Assembly (NCBI RefSeq): GCF_009834565.1 | Contig: NZ_CP019428.1 | Span: forward strand, 3,782,001 to 3,846,000 | Direction of reading: 5' to 3' | DNA: 64,000 nucleotides | Source of the DNA: Pseudomonas sp. R76 | Lineage (GTDB): Bacteria; Pseudomonadota; Gammaproteobacteria; Pseudomonadales; Pseudomonadaceae | Shown here: in pieces, positions 36,726-45,160 of the stretch | How the letters are laid out: the number at the start of each line of letters is the position of its first letter | How positions within the stretch are numbered: the stretch's first letter is position 1 | Notes under the pieces: generated by a model | Databases searched by the model: none | What the model was told of the DNA's origin: nothing | What the model saw: the letters and a program-made list of their open reading frames with translations, nothing else | Program-made: the position numbers and the translations under genes

Positions 36726-37215
36726 GTGGGAGCGGGCTTGCTCGCGAAGGCGGTGTATCAGCCAGCTCATGTGTCAATGACCCACCGCCTTCGCGAGCAA
36801 GCCCGCTCCCACATTTTGGATCTCAGTACATCAGTTAGATGTGCTTTTGCCCTGCTCTTGCTGTGCTTTTGCTTCTACCACTCAGGTCGGCTACCAGGCC
36901 GCCGTGCTTTGCTTTTGATCTTGATCTGCTTTTGATCTTGATCTTAGGCGCCCCGTTAAACCACGCTGGCCGAACGCAGGCTTTGGAGCGGGGGTAAACC
37001 GGCAGGACGCCGGTTTAGCCGCGCTGGGCCAGGGATGGCCCATCGCGGCGGCCCCCGCTCCAAAGCCGGAGTGAGGGCACACCGAGCCTAAGCGAGGTGC
37101 CGAGTGGTGGGGCAAGAGCCCTTTTGGTTACTTTTGGGGCTCTTTTCCAAAAGTGACCCGCCGTAAGGGCGGAACCAATACCAGCCGTGACCAAATAACG
37201 GATATGTACCCAGCA
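36726..37215 (+). repeat. Composite repeat: REPIN, linker module and structured repeat copy B
   Basis: REPIN 36726-36812 (GTGGGAGCGGGCTTGCTCGC and inverse). Next comes the linker beginning GGATCTCAGTACATCAG and the TTGATC-rich stretch, then the full structured repeat (about 36905-37215). Its outer stem GGCTTTGGAGCGGGGG (36979-36994) pairs with 37052-37067. Inner hairpins are TAAACCGGC/GCCGGTTTA, and GCCGCG/CGCGGC capped by GGGCCA-GGGA-TGGCCC. The 3' hairpin CCGCC-GTAAG-GGCGG lies at 37158-37172. The 584 bp between map and the CorA gene hold no credible gene. Confidence 0.82.
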
Positions 37216-37253
37216 GCCCTACCAAACATCAGCCGACAATTTGTTGACTGACC

Positions 37254-37283
37254 CACCGCCATCGCAGGCAAGCCAGCTCCCAC
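37254..37283. repeat. Single REP half
   Basis: CCATCGCAGGCAAGCCAGCT then CCCAC, the right-hand REP only, with no partner within 100 bp. It lies 14 bp from the CorA-type gene stop and may act as a 3' mRNA hairpin or be a REPIN remnant. Confidence 0.7.
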
Positions 37284-37296
37284 AGGTGATCAGTGT

Positions 37297-38235
37297 TCAC
37301 ACGACATTGGCGCCGCCTGCAATCCGCTTAAGCCCAAGCACCATCAAACCGGCACCCATCGCCATCGCCAGCAGAAACAGCGGGTACGACACCCACCACG
37401 GCGTGCCCGCCGTCATCATGCTGAACTCCGACATACCGCCAACGCTGGCAATCAGGTTAAGCGGCAGGAACACCACGTTAATCAACGTCAGCTTGCGCAG
37501 CAGGTTGTTCATGCTGTTGTTCATCAGGTTGCCGCGCGCGTCGATCAACCCGGAAAACACATTGGAATAGATCTCCGCCTGCTTGTAGCACTGGTGATTC
37601 TCGATGATCAGGTCATCAATCAAACCCAGAATCTCAGCACTGAAATGCTCCTTTTCCGCGTGGTTGCGCAGCCGCGACAGCACCGCGCCATTGCTGTGCA
37701 GCGCGTTGATGTAATAGATCAGGCTCTCACTCAGGCTGAACATCTGCATCAGGTGATGGTTGCTCATCGAAGCGTTGAACTGCTGCTGCAACTCCCGCGC
37801 CACCAGCTTTATCACCTTGAGATGGCCCAGGTAGTGATGGATGTTGTTGAGCAACAGATCGAGCAGCACATCCAGCGGCGTGTGCAGCGGCCGGCGTGCG
37901 CCGAGCCCGGACAACGGGGTTTCATCGGTGGCGATCACCAGCAGGCGGTCCGGCGAAAACAACAGCCCGCAGGACGACACCTCAAACACCAGGTTGCCAC
38001 CGCCGGAATAGTTTTCCGGGCGCTTCCAGATCAGGAACAGGTTGTCCGGGTGAAATTCGATGCGCGACACTTCATCCGGGTCGAGCGCCGAGGCCAGGGC
38101 ATGTTCATCCAGCTTGTGGTGATCGCGCAGCCACTCACGCTCGGCCTGGTTGGGGTTGTTGAATAACATGATCGGGGCGTCATCGCCCTCGCTACCGCGC
38201 AGCTTGCCATCGGTCAATTCAAAGCGCTGGATCAT
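37297..38235 (-). CDS. CorA-family divalent metal transporter with GMS in place of GMN
   Basis: 312 residues. There is a cytoplasmic alpha/beta domain and long stalk helix (LHTPLDVLLDLLLNNIHHYL...), then two C-terminal membrane helices. CorA channels carry the signature GMN at the end of TM1; here it reads SVGGMSEFSMMTAGTPWW, so Asn is Ser. The variant may alter ion selectivity (Zn, Ni or Co rather than Mg) or gating. It is seven bp downstream of the RimK-like gene on the same strand, so probably co-transcribed. Confidence 0.82.
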   Translation of the reverse strand: MIQRFELTDGKLRGSEGDDAPIMLFNNPNQAEREWLRDHHKLDEHALASALDPDEVSRIEFHPDNLFLIWKRPENYSGGGNLVFEVSSCGLLFSPDRLLVIATDETPLSGLGARRPLHTPLDVLLDLLLNNIHHYLGHLKVIKLVARELQQQFNASMSNHHLMQMFSLSESLIYYINALHSNGAVLSRLRNHAEKEHFSAEILGLIDDLIIENHQCYKQAEIYSNVFSGLIDARGNLMNNSMNNLLRKLTLINVVFLPLNLIASVGGMSEFSMMTAGTPWWVSYPLFLLAMAMGAGLMVLGLKRIAGGANVV

Positions 38236-38241
38236 TGCGCG

Positions 38242-39828
38242 TCACCACACCTGGCACTGGCGTTTCAACTCAAGGCGCCGCACAAACTCCTCCAGCACCA
38301 GGGCATACAGGTCGTCTTGCAGGTAGGCGTCTTCGATGCCGGCGTCCATGTTGGGGTTGTCGTTAACCTCGATCACCACCACCTTGTCGCCGGACTGCTT
38401 GAGGTCGACGCCGTAGAGGCCGTCGCCGATCAGGTTGGCGGTCTTCACCGCCAGCTCGACCACCGCCTTGGGTGCTTCGTGGACCGCCAGGGTGCGGCAT
38501 TCGCCGTTGATGTCCTGGCCGATGGCCTTGTGGTTGTAGATCTGCCAATGGCCCTTGGACATGAAATATTGGCAGGCAAAGATCGGCTTGCGGTTGAGGA
38601 CGCCAATACGCCAGTCGTACTCGGTGTAGAAAAACTCCTGGGCCAGCAACAGCACCGAATGTTCGAACAACTCGGCGGTGGCCTTGAGCAACGCCGCCTG
38701 GCTTTCCACCTTGATCACACCGCGCGAGAAGCAACCGTCGGGGATCTTCAGCACCAGCGGGAAGCCCAGGCGTTCGCCGACCCGTTCGAAATCTTCCGGT
38801 CGCTCCTTGTACAGAATCTCGGTGGCGGGCATGCCCAGTTGATGGCTGTTGAGCAAGTCGGTGAGGTAAACCTTGTTGGTGCAGCGCAGGATCGACGCCG
38901 GGTCGTCCATCACCACCAGCCCTTCGCTTTCGGCCTTTTTGGCGAAACGGTAGGTGTGGTTGTCGACACTGGTGGTCTCGCGGATCAGCAAGGCGTCGTA
39001 TTCGGCCAGGCGCGAGTAATCCTTGCGCTCGATCAGTTCCACATCAATGCCCAAACCCTTGCCGACCCGCACGAAATTTTCCAGCGCCTTGGCATTCGAC
39101 GGCGGCAGTTGCTCCTGGGGATCGTGGAGAATGGCCAGGTCATAACGGGCCAAACGACGCGAGCGCGGTTGGCGCTAGATTTTGCGGCTGAAGTTGTCGA
39201 GGGCGTGAGCGAACTGGTCTTCCTGGTCATCGCGCAACTTGTGCAGCACGCCGGATTTGACCCCTTCGATGTGCCAGCCGTTATTCTTGCGAAACTCAAC
39301 TAACAGGATCGGGCACGGAAAGGTTTCAAACAACTGGCGGGCCAACTCCTGCAACGGTTCTATATTGGTTCGGCCAAAATAAAGTGTCAGGGTAAAGCCT
39401 TCGGTATTGCTGTAGAGGTGATGACTCAAGGCTTTATCGAGGGTTTTATCCAAGTCATCCAGCGACAGGCCATACAACGACTTTTTGGTCAGCTCGCTGA
39501 TGGTACGCACCGACGGAATCACCTTGTGCCCGCGCGCCTCGGCCAGCAGCGAGCAGTAGTAACCGTGCCCCAGGTACTTGTAGCTGCGGCACAGGTTGAT
39601 CACCTGCACGCGCTTGCCCGTCTCTTTCTCGCGGGTTTGCTCGAGGTATTCCTGGGCGGTGACGATGTCTTCGCTGGGGAAATAGGAGGCCCAATCTTCC
39701 TTGCGTTCGACAATGATCACGACTTGACTGGAGCCTTTAAGAGGTGGAGAAAAATAACCTTTGGAAGTTATTGTCGCCGCGACAGTTTGCTCGGATACTT
39801 CACGCCAATGACTTTGTACCGCCGACAT
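38242..39828 (-). pseudogene. RimK-like ATP-grasp ligase with RLAN domain, interrupted by in-frame TAG
   Basis: The frame from ATG 39828 encodes 217 residues of an RLAN (RimK-like N-terminal) domain, up to FSRKI. It meets TAG at 39175-39177 and stays open in the same frame through RQPRSRRLARYDLAILHD to 38242, giving 303 more residues of ATP-grasp domain. That part has FPLVLKIPDGCFSRGVIKVES, AQEFFYTEYDWRIGVL and metal-binding VVVIEVNDNPNMDAGIEDAYL. Homologues are single proteins of about 530 residues with both domains; a one-base change (TGG to TAG) would explain the split. The second part has only a TTG as possible start. It is either a nonsense mutation, a sequencing error or a suppressed stop. 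Confidence 0.8.
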
Positions 39829-39922
39829 AATATTTGATCCGCTTTAGAGAACTCGACCTTTTCTATTAAGCACGATCTTTTAGAGAAGTCCCGTTTCGTT
39901 ACGCAACTTTTACGGCGGTCAT

Positions 39923-41017
39923 ATGGCTCTTTCCTTTCGCGTTGCAACCCCCGCTGATGTGCCCGAACTGGTGGCACTGGAACAGCATTGTTTCACCACC
40001 GACCGGCTCTCGCCGCGCAGTTTCCAGTGGATGATCAGCCGCGCCCATGGCCAGTTGCTGGTCGCCGAAACAGACGCCGGTTTGCTCGGTTACGCCTTGG
40101 TACTGTTCCATCGCGGCACCTCGCTGGCACGCCTGTATTCCATCGCCATCGCCGAACATGCGCGCGGCATGGGCCTTGGCAAACAGTTGCTGGCGCGCAT
40201 CGAAGCCTGCGCGGTGGCGCATGATTGCGCCTACCTGCGCCTGGAAGTGCGCACCGACAACCCCGGCGCCCTCGCCCTGTATGAGCGCACTGGCTACCGG
40301 CGCTTTGCGCTGATCAACGACTACTACGAAGACCACGCCCCGGCCCTGCGCCTGGAAAAACGCATCGTGCAGCCTCAGCACGCCCGCCCGCAAAGCGTGC
40401 CGTATTACCAGCAGACCACCGATTTCACCTGCGGCGCCGCGTGCCTCTTGATGGCCATGGGCGCGCTGGTGCCGGGCCGCGTGGCTGGGCGGCGCGAAGA
40501 GCTGCAAATCTGGCGTGAAGCAACCACCGTGTTCATGACCGCCGGCCACGGCGGCTGCAGCCCGCAAGGCTTGGCGCTGGCGGCCTGGCGTCGCGGCTTT
40601 CGGGTGCGCATGCAGGTGAATGTACGCGGGCCGCTGTTTCTGGACGGCGTGCGCGATCAGCATAAAAAGGACGTCATGCGCCTGGTGCACGAGGCGTTTG
40701 AGGAGGAACTGGCCGGCAGCGACGTCGAGCAGGTGCTCGGCGGCGCGCTGGATTTACCGCAGGTTTTGCAGGCTGGCGGGCAGCCGCTGGTGTTGATCAG
40801 CAGCTACCGCCTCACCCGCTCCAAGTCGCCGCATTGGGTGATGGTCACCGATTGCGACGACGACTTTGTCTACCTGCACGACCCGGACGTGGACCACAGC
40901 CAACACCGCCAGCCGCTGGACTGCCAGCACTTGCCGGTCAGCCACGCGGAGTTCGATCGAATGTGCCGGTTTGGCAACAACAAGTTACGCGCGGCGGTGG
41001 TGCTCTTCACTCGGTAA
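39923..41017 (+). CDS. GNAT acetyltransferase fused to a C39-like peptidase
   Basis: 364 residues. Residues 1-150 form a GNAT domain (RVATPADVPELVALEQHCF, acetyl-CoA loop IAIAEHARGMGLGKQLL, NPGALALYERTGY). Residues 165-364 form a papain-like C39 fold with Cys in TTDFTCGAACLLMAM, His in SPHWVMVTDCDDDFVYLHDPD and the trailing Asp. Such fusions are found beside RLAN-ATP-grasp ligases, as here (divergent, 94 bp apart). Peptide synthesis or tagging with a dedicated peptidase and acetyltransferase has been proposed; no substrate is known. Confidence 0.85.
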   Translation: MALSFRVATPADVPELVALEQHCFTTDRLSPRSFQWMISRAHGQLLVAETDAGLLGYALVLFHRGTSLARLYSIAIAEHARGMGLGKQLLARIEACAVAHDCAYLRLEVRTDNPGALALYERTGYRRFALINDYYEDHAPALRLEKRIVQPQHARPQSVPYYQQTTDFTCGAACLLMAMGALVPGRVAGRREELQIWREATTVFMTAGHGGCSPQGLALAAWRRGFRVRMQVNVRGPLFLDGVRDQHKKDVMRLVHEAFEEELAGSDVEQVLGGALDLPQVLQAGGQPLVLISSYRLTRSKSPHWVMVTDCDDDFVYLHDPDVDHSQHRQPLDCQHLPVSHAEFDRMCRFGNNKLRAAVVLFTR

Positions 41018-41021
41018 AGGC

Positions 41022-42107
41022 TCAGGCCACCTGCTTGATCCCGGCCTTGGCTTCCAGCTCGCGTACCAGCGGCAACACGCGCTTGCCGAAGTACTCGACT
41101 TCCTCCTGAAAGTGCAGGAAGCCCGCCAGCACCAGGTCCACGCCCACGGCCTTGAGCGCGACGATGCGCTCGGCAATCTGTTGCGGGGTGCCGATCAGGT
41201 TTGTCTTGAAGCCGTCGTTGTACTGCACCAGGTCTTCAAAGCTGGATTTGGCCCAGTTGCCCTCGCCTTCCGGAGAGGCTTTACCGGCCTGTTTGGCCGC
41301 GTCACCAAAGGCATTTACCGCCTCCGGGTCAGCCTTGTCGATAATTTCGGCGAGCACGGCGCGGGCTTCTTCCTCGGTGTCACGGGCGATCACAAACGCG
41401 TTGACGCCGACTTTCACCGAATGATTATTCGCGGCGGCTTTGGCGCGGATATCGTCGACCTGGGCCTTGATGCCTTCCGGCGTGTTGCCGTTGGTGAAAT
41501 ACCAGTCCGATACGCGCGCAGCCATGTCCCGCGCCGCCCGCGAACTGCCGCCCTGGAACACTTCCGGCTGGCCCAGTGGCTTGGGCTTGAGGGTGTAGTT
41601 GTTGAAACGATAGAAGTCGCCTTTGAAGGTGAAATCGTCCTGGGTCCAGATGCCTTTCAGCGCGCGGATAAACTCCTCGGAACGCCGATAACGCTCATCG
41701 TGCTCCAGCCAGTGTTCGCCGATGGCCTGGAACTCGCCCTTGAACCAACCGCTGACGATATTCACCGCGATACGGCCGTTGGTGAGCTGGTCGATGGTTG
41801 CCAGTTGCTTGGCCGCCAGGGCCGGCTGCCACGGGCCGGGCAGGATCGCCGCGATCACCTTGAGCGTGGTGGTCGCCGCCAGCAGTGCATGGCTGAAGGC
41901 CACGGATTCATGCTGGTTTTCCGCGCCGTAACCGGCGGTAAAGCGAATTTGCGTCAGGCCGTATTCGAAGCCGGCCGCTTCGGCCAGCTGCGCGAGTTTG
42001 CGGTTGTAATCGATGCCCCAATGGGTGCGTTGTTCAATCTTGCTCACCACCAGCCCACCGCTGACGTTGGGCACCCAATAGGCAAATTTCACGGCTTGCT
42101 GACTCAT
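41022..42107 (-). CDS. sfnG: Dimethylsulfone monooxygenase SfnG
   Basis: 361 residues from ATG 42107 (GAGG upstream). Luciferase-like FMNH2-dependent fold: KFAYWVPNVSGGLVVSKIEQRT, ATIDQLTNGRIAVNIVSGWFKGEF, and QGGSSRAARDMAARVSDWYFTNG. The sequence is typical of SfnG, which converts dimethylsulfone to methanesulfinate under sulfate limitation. It is divergent from an acyl-CoA-dehydrogenase-like flavoenzyme, and each has a sigma-54 promoter. Confidence 0.92.
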   Translation of the reverse strand: MSQQAVKFAYWVPNVSGGLVVSKIEQRTHWGIDYNRKLAQLAEAAGFEYGLTQIRFTAGYGAENQHESVAFSHALLAATTTLKVIAAILPGPWQPALAAKQLATIDQLTNGRIAVNIVSGWFKGEFQAIGEHWLEHDERYRRSEEFIRALKGIWTQDDFTFKGDFYRFNNYTLKPKPLGQPEVFQGGSSRAARDMAARVSDWYFTNGNTPEGIKAQVDDIRAKAAANNHSVKVGVNAFVIARDTEEEARAVLAEIIDKADPEAVNAFGDAAKQAGKASPEGEGNWAKSSFEDLVQYNDGFKTNLIGTPQQIAERIVALKAVGVDLVLAGFLHFQEEVEYFGKRVLPLVRELEAKAGIKQVA

Positions 42108-42146
42108 CTGGCAGTACCTCGCACGAAGGGATGTACCCAAGGCTTG

Positions 42147-42162
42147 AGCAGCAAGCGTGCCA
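42147..42162 (-). promoter_or_regulatory. Sigma-54 promoter of sfnG
   Basis: Minus strand TGGCACGCTTGCTGCT: GG (42161-42160), ten bases, GC (42149-42148), close to the consensus TGGCACG-N4-TTGCW. It lies 40 bp before the sfnG ATG. SfnR, a sigma-54 activator, is known to control sfnFG in P. putida. Confidence 0.7.
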
Positions 42163-42261
42163 GGCAACGGCAAAGGCCCTGGCCATGGGCGTCACGGCCC
42201 TGAACGCAAGGTTGAATGGCCGAGCCTTTGATGTCGGGGATCGCGCCGGTTTGTCCATCTG

Positions 42262-42279
42262 CTGTTGCTGGAGCAACAG
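42262..42279. promoter_or_regulatory. Candidate upstream activator site between sfnG and its neighbour
   Basis: CTGTTGCTGGAGCAACAG is a perfect 7-bp palindrome with a 4-base centre. It lies about 100 bp from the sfnG -24 element and about 40 bp from the opposite one, a place suited to an enhancer-binding protein such as SfnR serving both directions. Confidence 0.45.
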
Positions 42280-42319
42280 TGGGCGCGGCTTTTGGCCTGC
42301 AAATACGCGCTGAAAGACC

Positions 42320-42335
42320 CGGCACGGACTGTGCA
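42320..42335 (+). promoter_or_regulatory. Sigma-54 promoter of the acyl-CoA-dehydrogenase-like gene
   Basis: CGGCACGGACTGTGCA: GG at 42321-42322, GC at 42333-42334 with the obligatory ten bases between, 14 of 16 positions matching the consensus. It lies 40 bp before the ATG at 42375. Confidence 0.65.
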
Positions 42336-42374
42336 ATCCCCCCAAGCATTGACCACTGCCAAGGAGCCGTCCCC

Positions 42375-43613
42375 ATGACCGAGCAACACGTCATCAACCC
42401 GCTGTCCACCGGCGTCGACTACCCCACGTTGGCCGCACGCTTTCGGCCGATCTTCCAGCGCATCGCCGAGGGCGCGGTGGAGCGCGAACACACGCGTACC
42501 CTGCCCTACGAACCGATCCAATGGCTCAAAGACGCCGGGTTTGGCGCGGTGCGGGTGCCAGTGGAATACGGTGGCGGTGGCGCATCGCTGCCGCAGCTAT
42601 TCGAGTTGCTGATCGAGCTGGCGGCCGCCGACTCCAATGTGCCGCAGGCCTTGCGCGGGCATTTCGCCTTCGCCGAAGACCGCCTGAACGCGCCACCGAG
42701 CGCGGGCCGTGAGGTGTGGTTCAAGCGTTTTGTCGACGGCGATATCGTCGGCTGCGCCTGGACCGAAATCGGTAACGTGGCCATCGGTGATGTGGTCACC
42801 CAGGTCAGCCCTGACGGTGAGACGTGGAAACTCAACGGTGAAAAGTTCTACAGCACCGGCAGCCTGTTCTCCGACTGGATCGACGTGTACGCGCAGCGCA
42901 GCGACACCGGTGGCGATGTGATCGCGGCCACCCGCACACGTCAGCCTGGCGTGGTGCAAAGCGATGATTGGGACGGCTTCGGCCAGCGCACCACCGGCAG
43001 CGGCACTACGCGGTTTACCGACGCGGTGGTGGAAGCGGAAAACGTGATCGACTTTGCCACGCGGTTTAAATACCAGACCGCGTTTTACCAACTGGTATTG
43101 CTGGCGAGCCTGGCCGGGATCGGCCGTGCGGCGCTCAATGACGTGGCGCATCAGGTGCGCAGCCGCAAGCGCATTTACAGCCATGGGAATGCTGCGCATG
43201 TCAGCCAGGATGCGCAGGTTCAACAGGTCGTGGGGGATGTGGCGGCGCTGGTGTATGCCGCTGAGGCCAGTGCGTTGAAGGCCTCAGTGCCGGCGCAACG
43301 GGCGTACGTGGCGCGGTTTGCTGGGGATGAGGCGGCAGAGCGTGAGGCGAATGTGGCGGCGGAGATTGAATCGGCGACGGCGCAGGTGGTGGTGTCCGCG
43401 TTGATCCAGCGGGCGACGACCGAGTTGTTTAATGCGCTGGGGGTGTCGGATGTGCGCCAGGGCAAAGCGCTTGATCGCCATTGGCGGAATGCGCGGACGG
43501 TGTCTTCGCATAATCCGGTGATCTACAAGGCGCGGATTGTGGGGGACTGGGTGATTAATGGGGCTGAACCACCGTTTGTGTGGCAGATCGGGAATGGGCC
43601 GGGTAAGGGTTGA
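42375..43613 (+). CDS. Acyl-CoA dehydrogenase-like flavin monooxygenase, Sfn/DszC type
   Basis: 412 residues from ATG 42375 with AGGAG upstream. It has the acyl-CoA dehydrogenase fold (GFGAVRVPVEYGGGGASLPQLFEL, GCAWTEIGN, GEKFYSTGSLFSDWIDV), but the C-terminus has the NALGVSDVRQGKALDRHWRNARTVSSHNP signature of DszC/SfnC-type sulfur-acquisition monooxygenases rather than a beta-oxidation catalytic Glu. Divergence from sfnG and the shared sigma-54 control suggest a role in oxidising organosulfur compounds. The 3' third is unusually rich in GGG/GCG tracts. Confidence 0.82.
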   Translation: MTEQHVINPLSTGVDYPTLAARFRPIFQRIAEGAVEREHTRTLPYEPIQWLKDAGFGAVRVPVEYGGGGASLPQLFELLIELAAADSNVPQALRGHFAFAEDRLNAPPSAGREVWFKRFVDGDIVGCAWTEIGNVAIGDVVTQVSPDGETWKLNGEKFYSTGSLFSDWIDVYAQRSDTGGDVIAATRTRQPGVVQSDDWDGFGQRTTGSGTTRFTDAVVEAENVIDFATRFKYQTAFYQLVLLASLAGIGRAALNDVAHQVRSRKRIYSHGNAAHVSQDAQVQQVVGDVAALVYAAEASALKASVPAQRAYVARFAGDEAAEREANVAAEIESATAQVVVSALIQRATTELFNALGVSDVRQGKALDRHWRNARTVSSHNPVIYKARIVGDWVINGAEPPFVWQIGNGPGKG

Positions 43614-44292
43614 GGTTTATCTTGGGGGCGTTGGGTACATATCCGTTGCTGCGGTAACGGCGACTATTGGTTCCGCCCTTACGGCGGCTCACTTTGGAAA
43701 AGCCCCAAAGTAAGCAAAGGGCTCTTGCCCCACCACTCGGCACCTCGCCTAGGCTCGGTGTGCCCGCACGCTGACTTGGAGTAGCTGGATCAAAAGCAGC
43801 CGAGGCGGCCTTACAGGCGACCTGATCCTGGAAGCTGAACTCAATCAAATGTGGGAGCTGGCTTGCCTGCGATGGCATCAACTGGTTCTGCCTGATAGAC
43901 CGAGGTGTCTGCATCGCAGGCAAGCCAGCTCCCACAGAAAAGCAGAGCACAGTGGTCTGGCGGCCGAACTCGGTCTAATTGTGGGAGCGGGCTTGCTCGC
44001 GAAGGCGGCGTATCAGTCACTTAATTTGTCACTGACAGACCGCCTTCGCGAGCAAGCCCGCTCCCACACTTTGGATCTCAGTACATCAGGTAGATGTGCT
44101 TTTGCTTCTACCACTCAGGTCGGCTACCAGGTCGCCGTGCTGTGCTTTTGATCTTGATCTTGATCTTGATCTTGATCTGGGATAGCCCCGTTAACCACGC
44201 TGGCCGAACGCAGGCTTCCGGTCTTTACAAAGTGACCCGCTGTAAGAGCTTAACCCCAAGCCGCCGTTACCTAAATAACGGATATGCCCCCA
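43614..44292. repeat. Repeat cluster: structured repeat copies C and D with two REPINs
   Basis: Copy C is on the minus strand, about 43617-43775: CCGCCCTTACGGCGG is the 3' hairpin, and CACCTCGCCTAGGCTCGGTG follows; its large stem is lost. REPINs lie at 43851-43935 (GGCTTGCCTGC type) and 43981-44067 (GGCTTGCTCGC type). Then come the linker (GGATCTCAGTACATCAG) and copy D (plus, about 44145-44285), which starts with five tandem TTGATC units (44148-44177) and jumps from CTGGCCGAACGCAGGC to AAAGTGACCCGCTGTAAGAGC, an internal deletion. No gene is seen in these 679 bp. Confidence 0.8.
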
Positions 44293-45078
44293 TCAAAACG
44301 CCAACTTATACCCAATGGTCATCAACATCACCGCCAGGCACGGCCGCAGTACACCATCCGGAACCTTGCCGGTCATGTGGCTGCCCAGGTAAATCCCCGG
44401 CAACGACCCCATCAGCAAAAACCCCAGCAGATGCCAATCCATGTTCCCCATGCTGGCATGCCCCAAACCCGCTACCAATGTCAGCGGCACCGCATGGGCA
44501 ATCTCGGTGCCCACCAACCGCCGCGTGGCCAGGAACGGATACAGAATAAACAGCGCCACCGTGCCCAGCGCGCCCGCACCGATGGAGGTCAGCGCAACCA
44601 TGGTGCCCAGGATGGCGCCCGTCACCACCGTCAGCGCATTCAAGTTGCGCGGGCTCATGTGGTAGTCATCACCAGCATGCCGCTGGGCAAACGCCAACAG
44701 GCTTTTCTTGAACAGAATCGCCAGCGCCGTCAGCAGCAACACCACGCCAAGCGCCTGTTTGATCACCGCGTTCATGGCGCTCGGATCGGTATGCAGGCTG
44801 GCCAGGAACCACAAGGTCAACAGCACCGCAGGCACACTGCCCAGGGTCAGCCAGCCGGTGATGGTCCAGTCGATGTTCTTGTTCTTGCTGTGCACCAGCA
44901 CGCCACCGGACTTGGTGATCGCCGCATACAACAGGTCGGTGCCCACCGCAGTCGCCGGGTTGATGCCGAACCACAACAGGATCGGCGTCATCAACGAGCC
45001 CCCGCCGACACCGGTCATGCCGACGATAAAACCAACGATCAGGCCCGCGATTACAAAACCAAAATTACCCACATCCAT
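44293..45078 (-). CDS. TSUP family anion permease (TauE/SafE-like)
   Basis: 261 residues with about eight hydrophobic segments. The family repeat appears twice: IAGLIVGFIVGMTGVGGGSLMTPILL and LTSIGAGALGTVALFILYPFLATRRLVGTEIAHAVPLTL. These proteins export sulfite, sulfoacetate or similar anions. Its place next to the sfn genes suggests handling of sulfur oxyanions, an inference from context only. Confidence 0.85.
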   Translation of the reverse strand: MDVGNFGFVIAGLIVGFIVGMTGVGGGSLMTPILLWFGINPATAVGTDLLYAAITKSGGVLVHSKNKNIDWTITGWLTLGSVPAVLLTLWFLASLHTDPSAMNAVIKQALGVVLLLTALAILFKKSLLAFAQRHAGDDYHMSPRNLNALTVVTGAILGTMVALTSIGAGALGTVALFILYPFLATRRLVGTEIAHAVPLTLVAGLGHASMGNMDWHLLGFLLMGSLPGIYLGSHMTGKVPDGVLRPCLAVMLMTIGYKLAF

Positions 45079-45160
45079 TACAGCTACCCGCGGCCTTATA
45101 AATTTCTGGCCGCAGGATAGCGATTTTTCATATAACGACTTATATCAATGTGATCTGACT

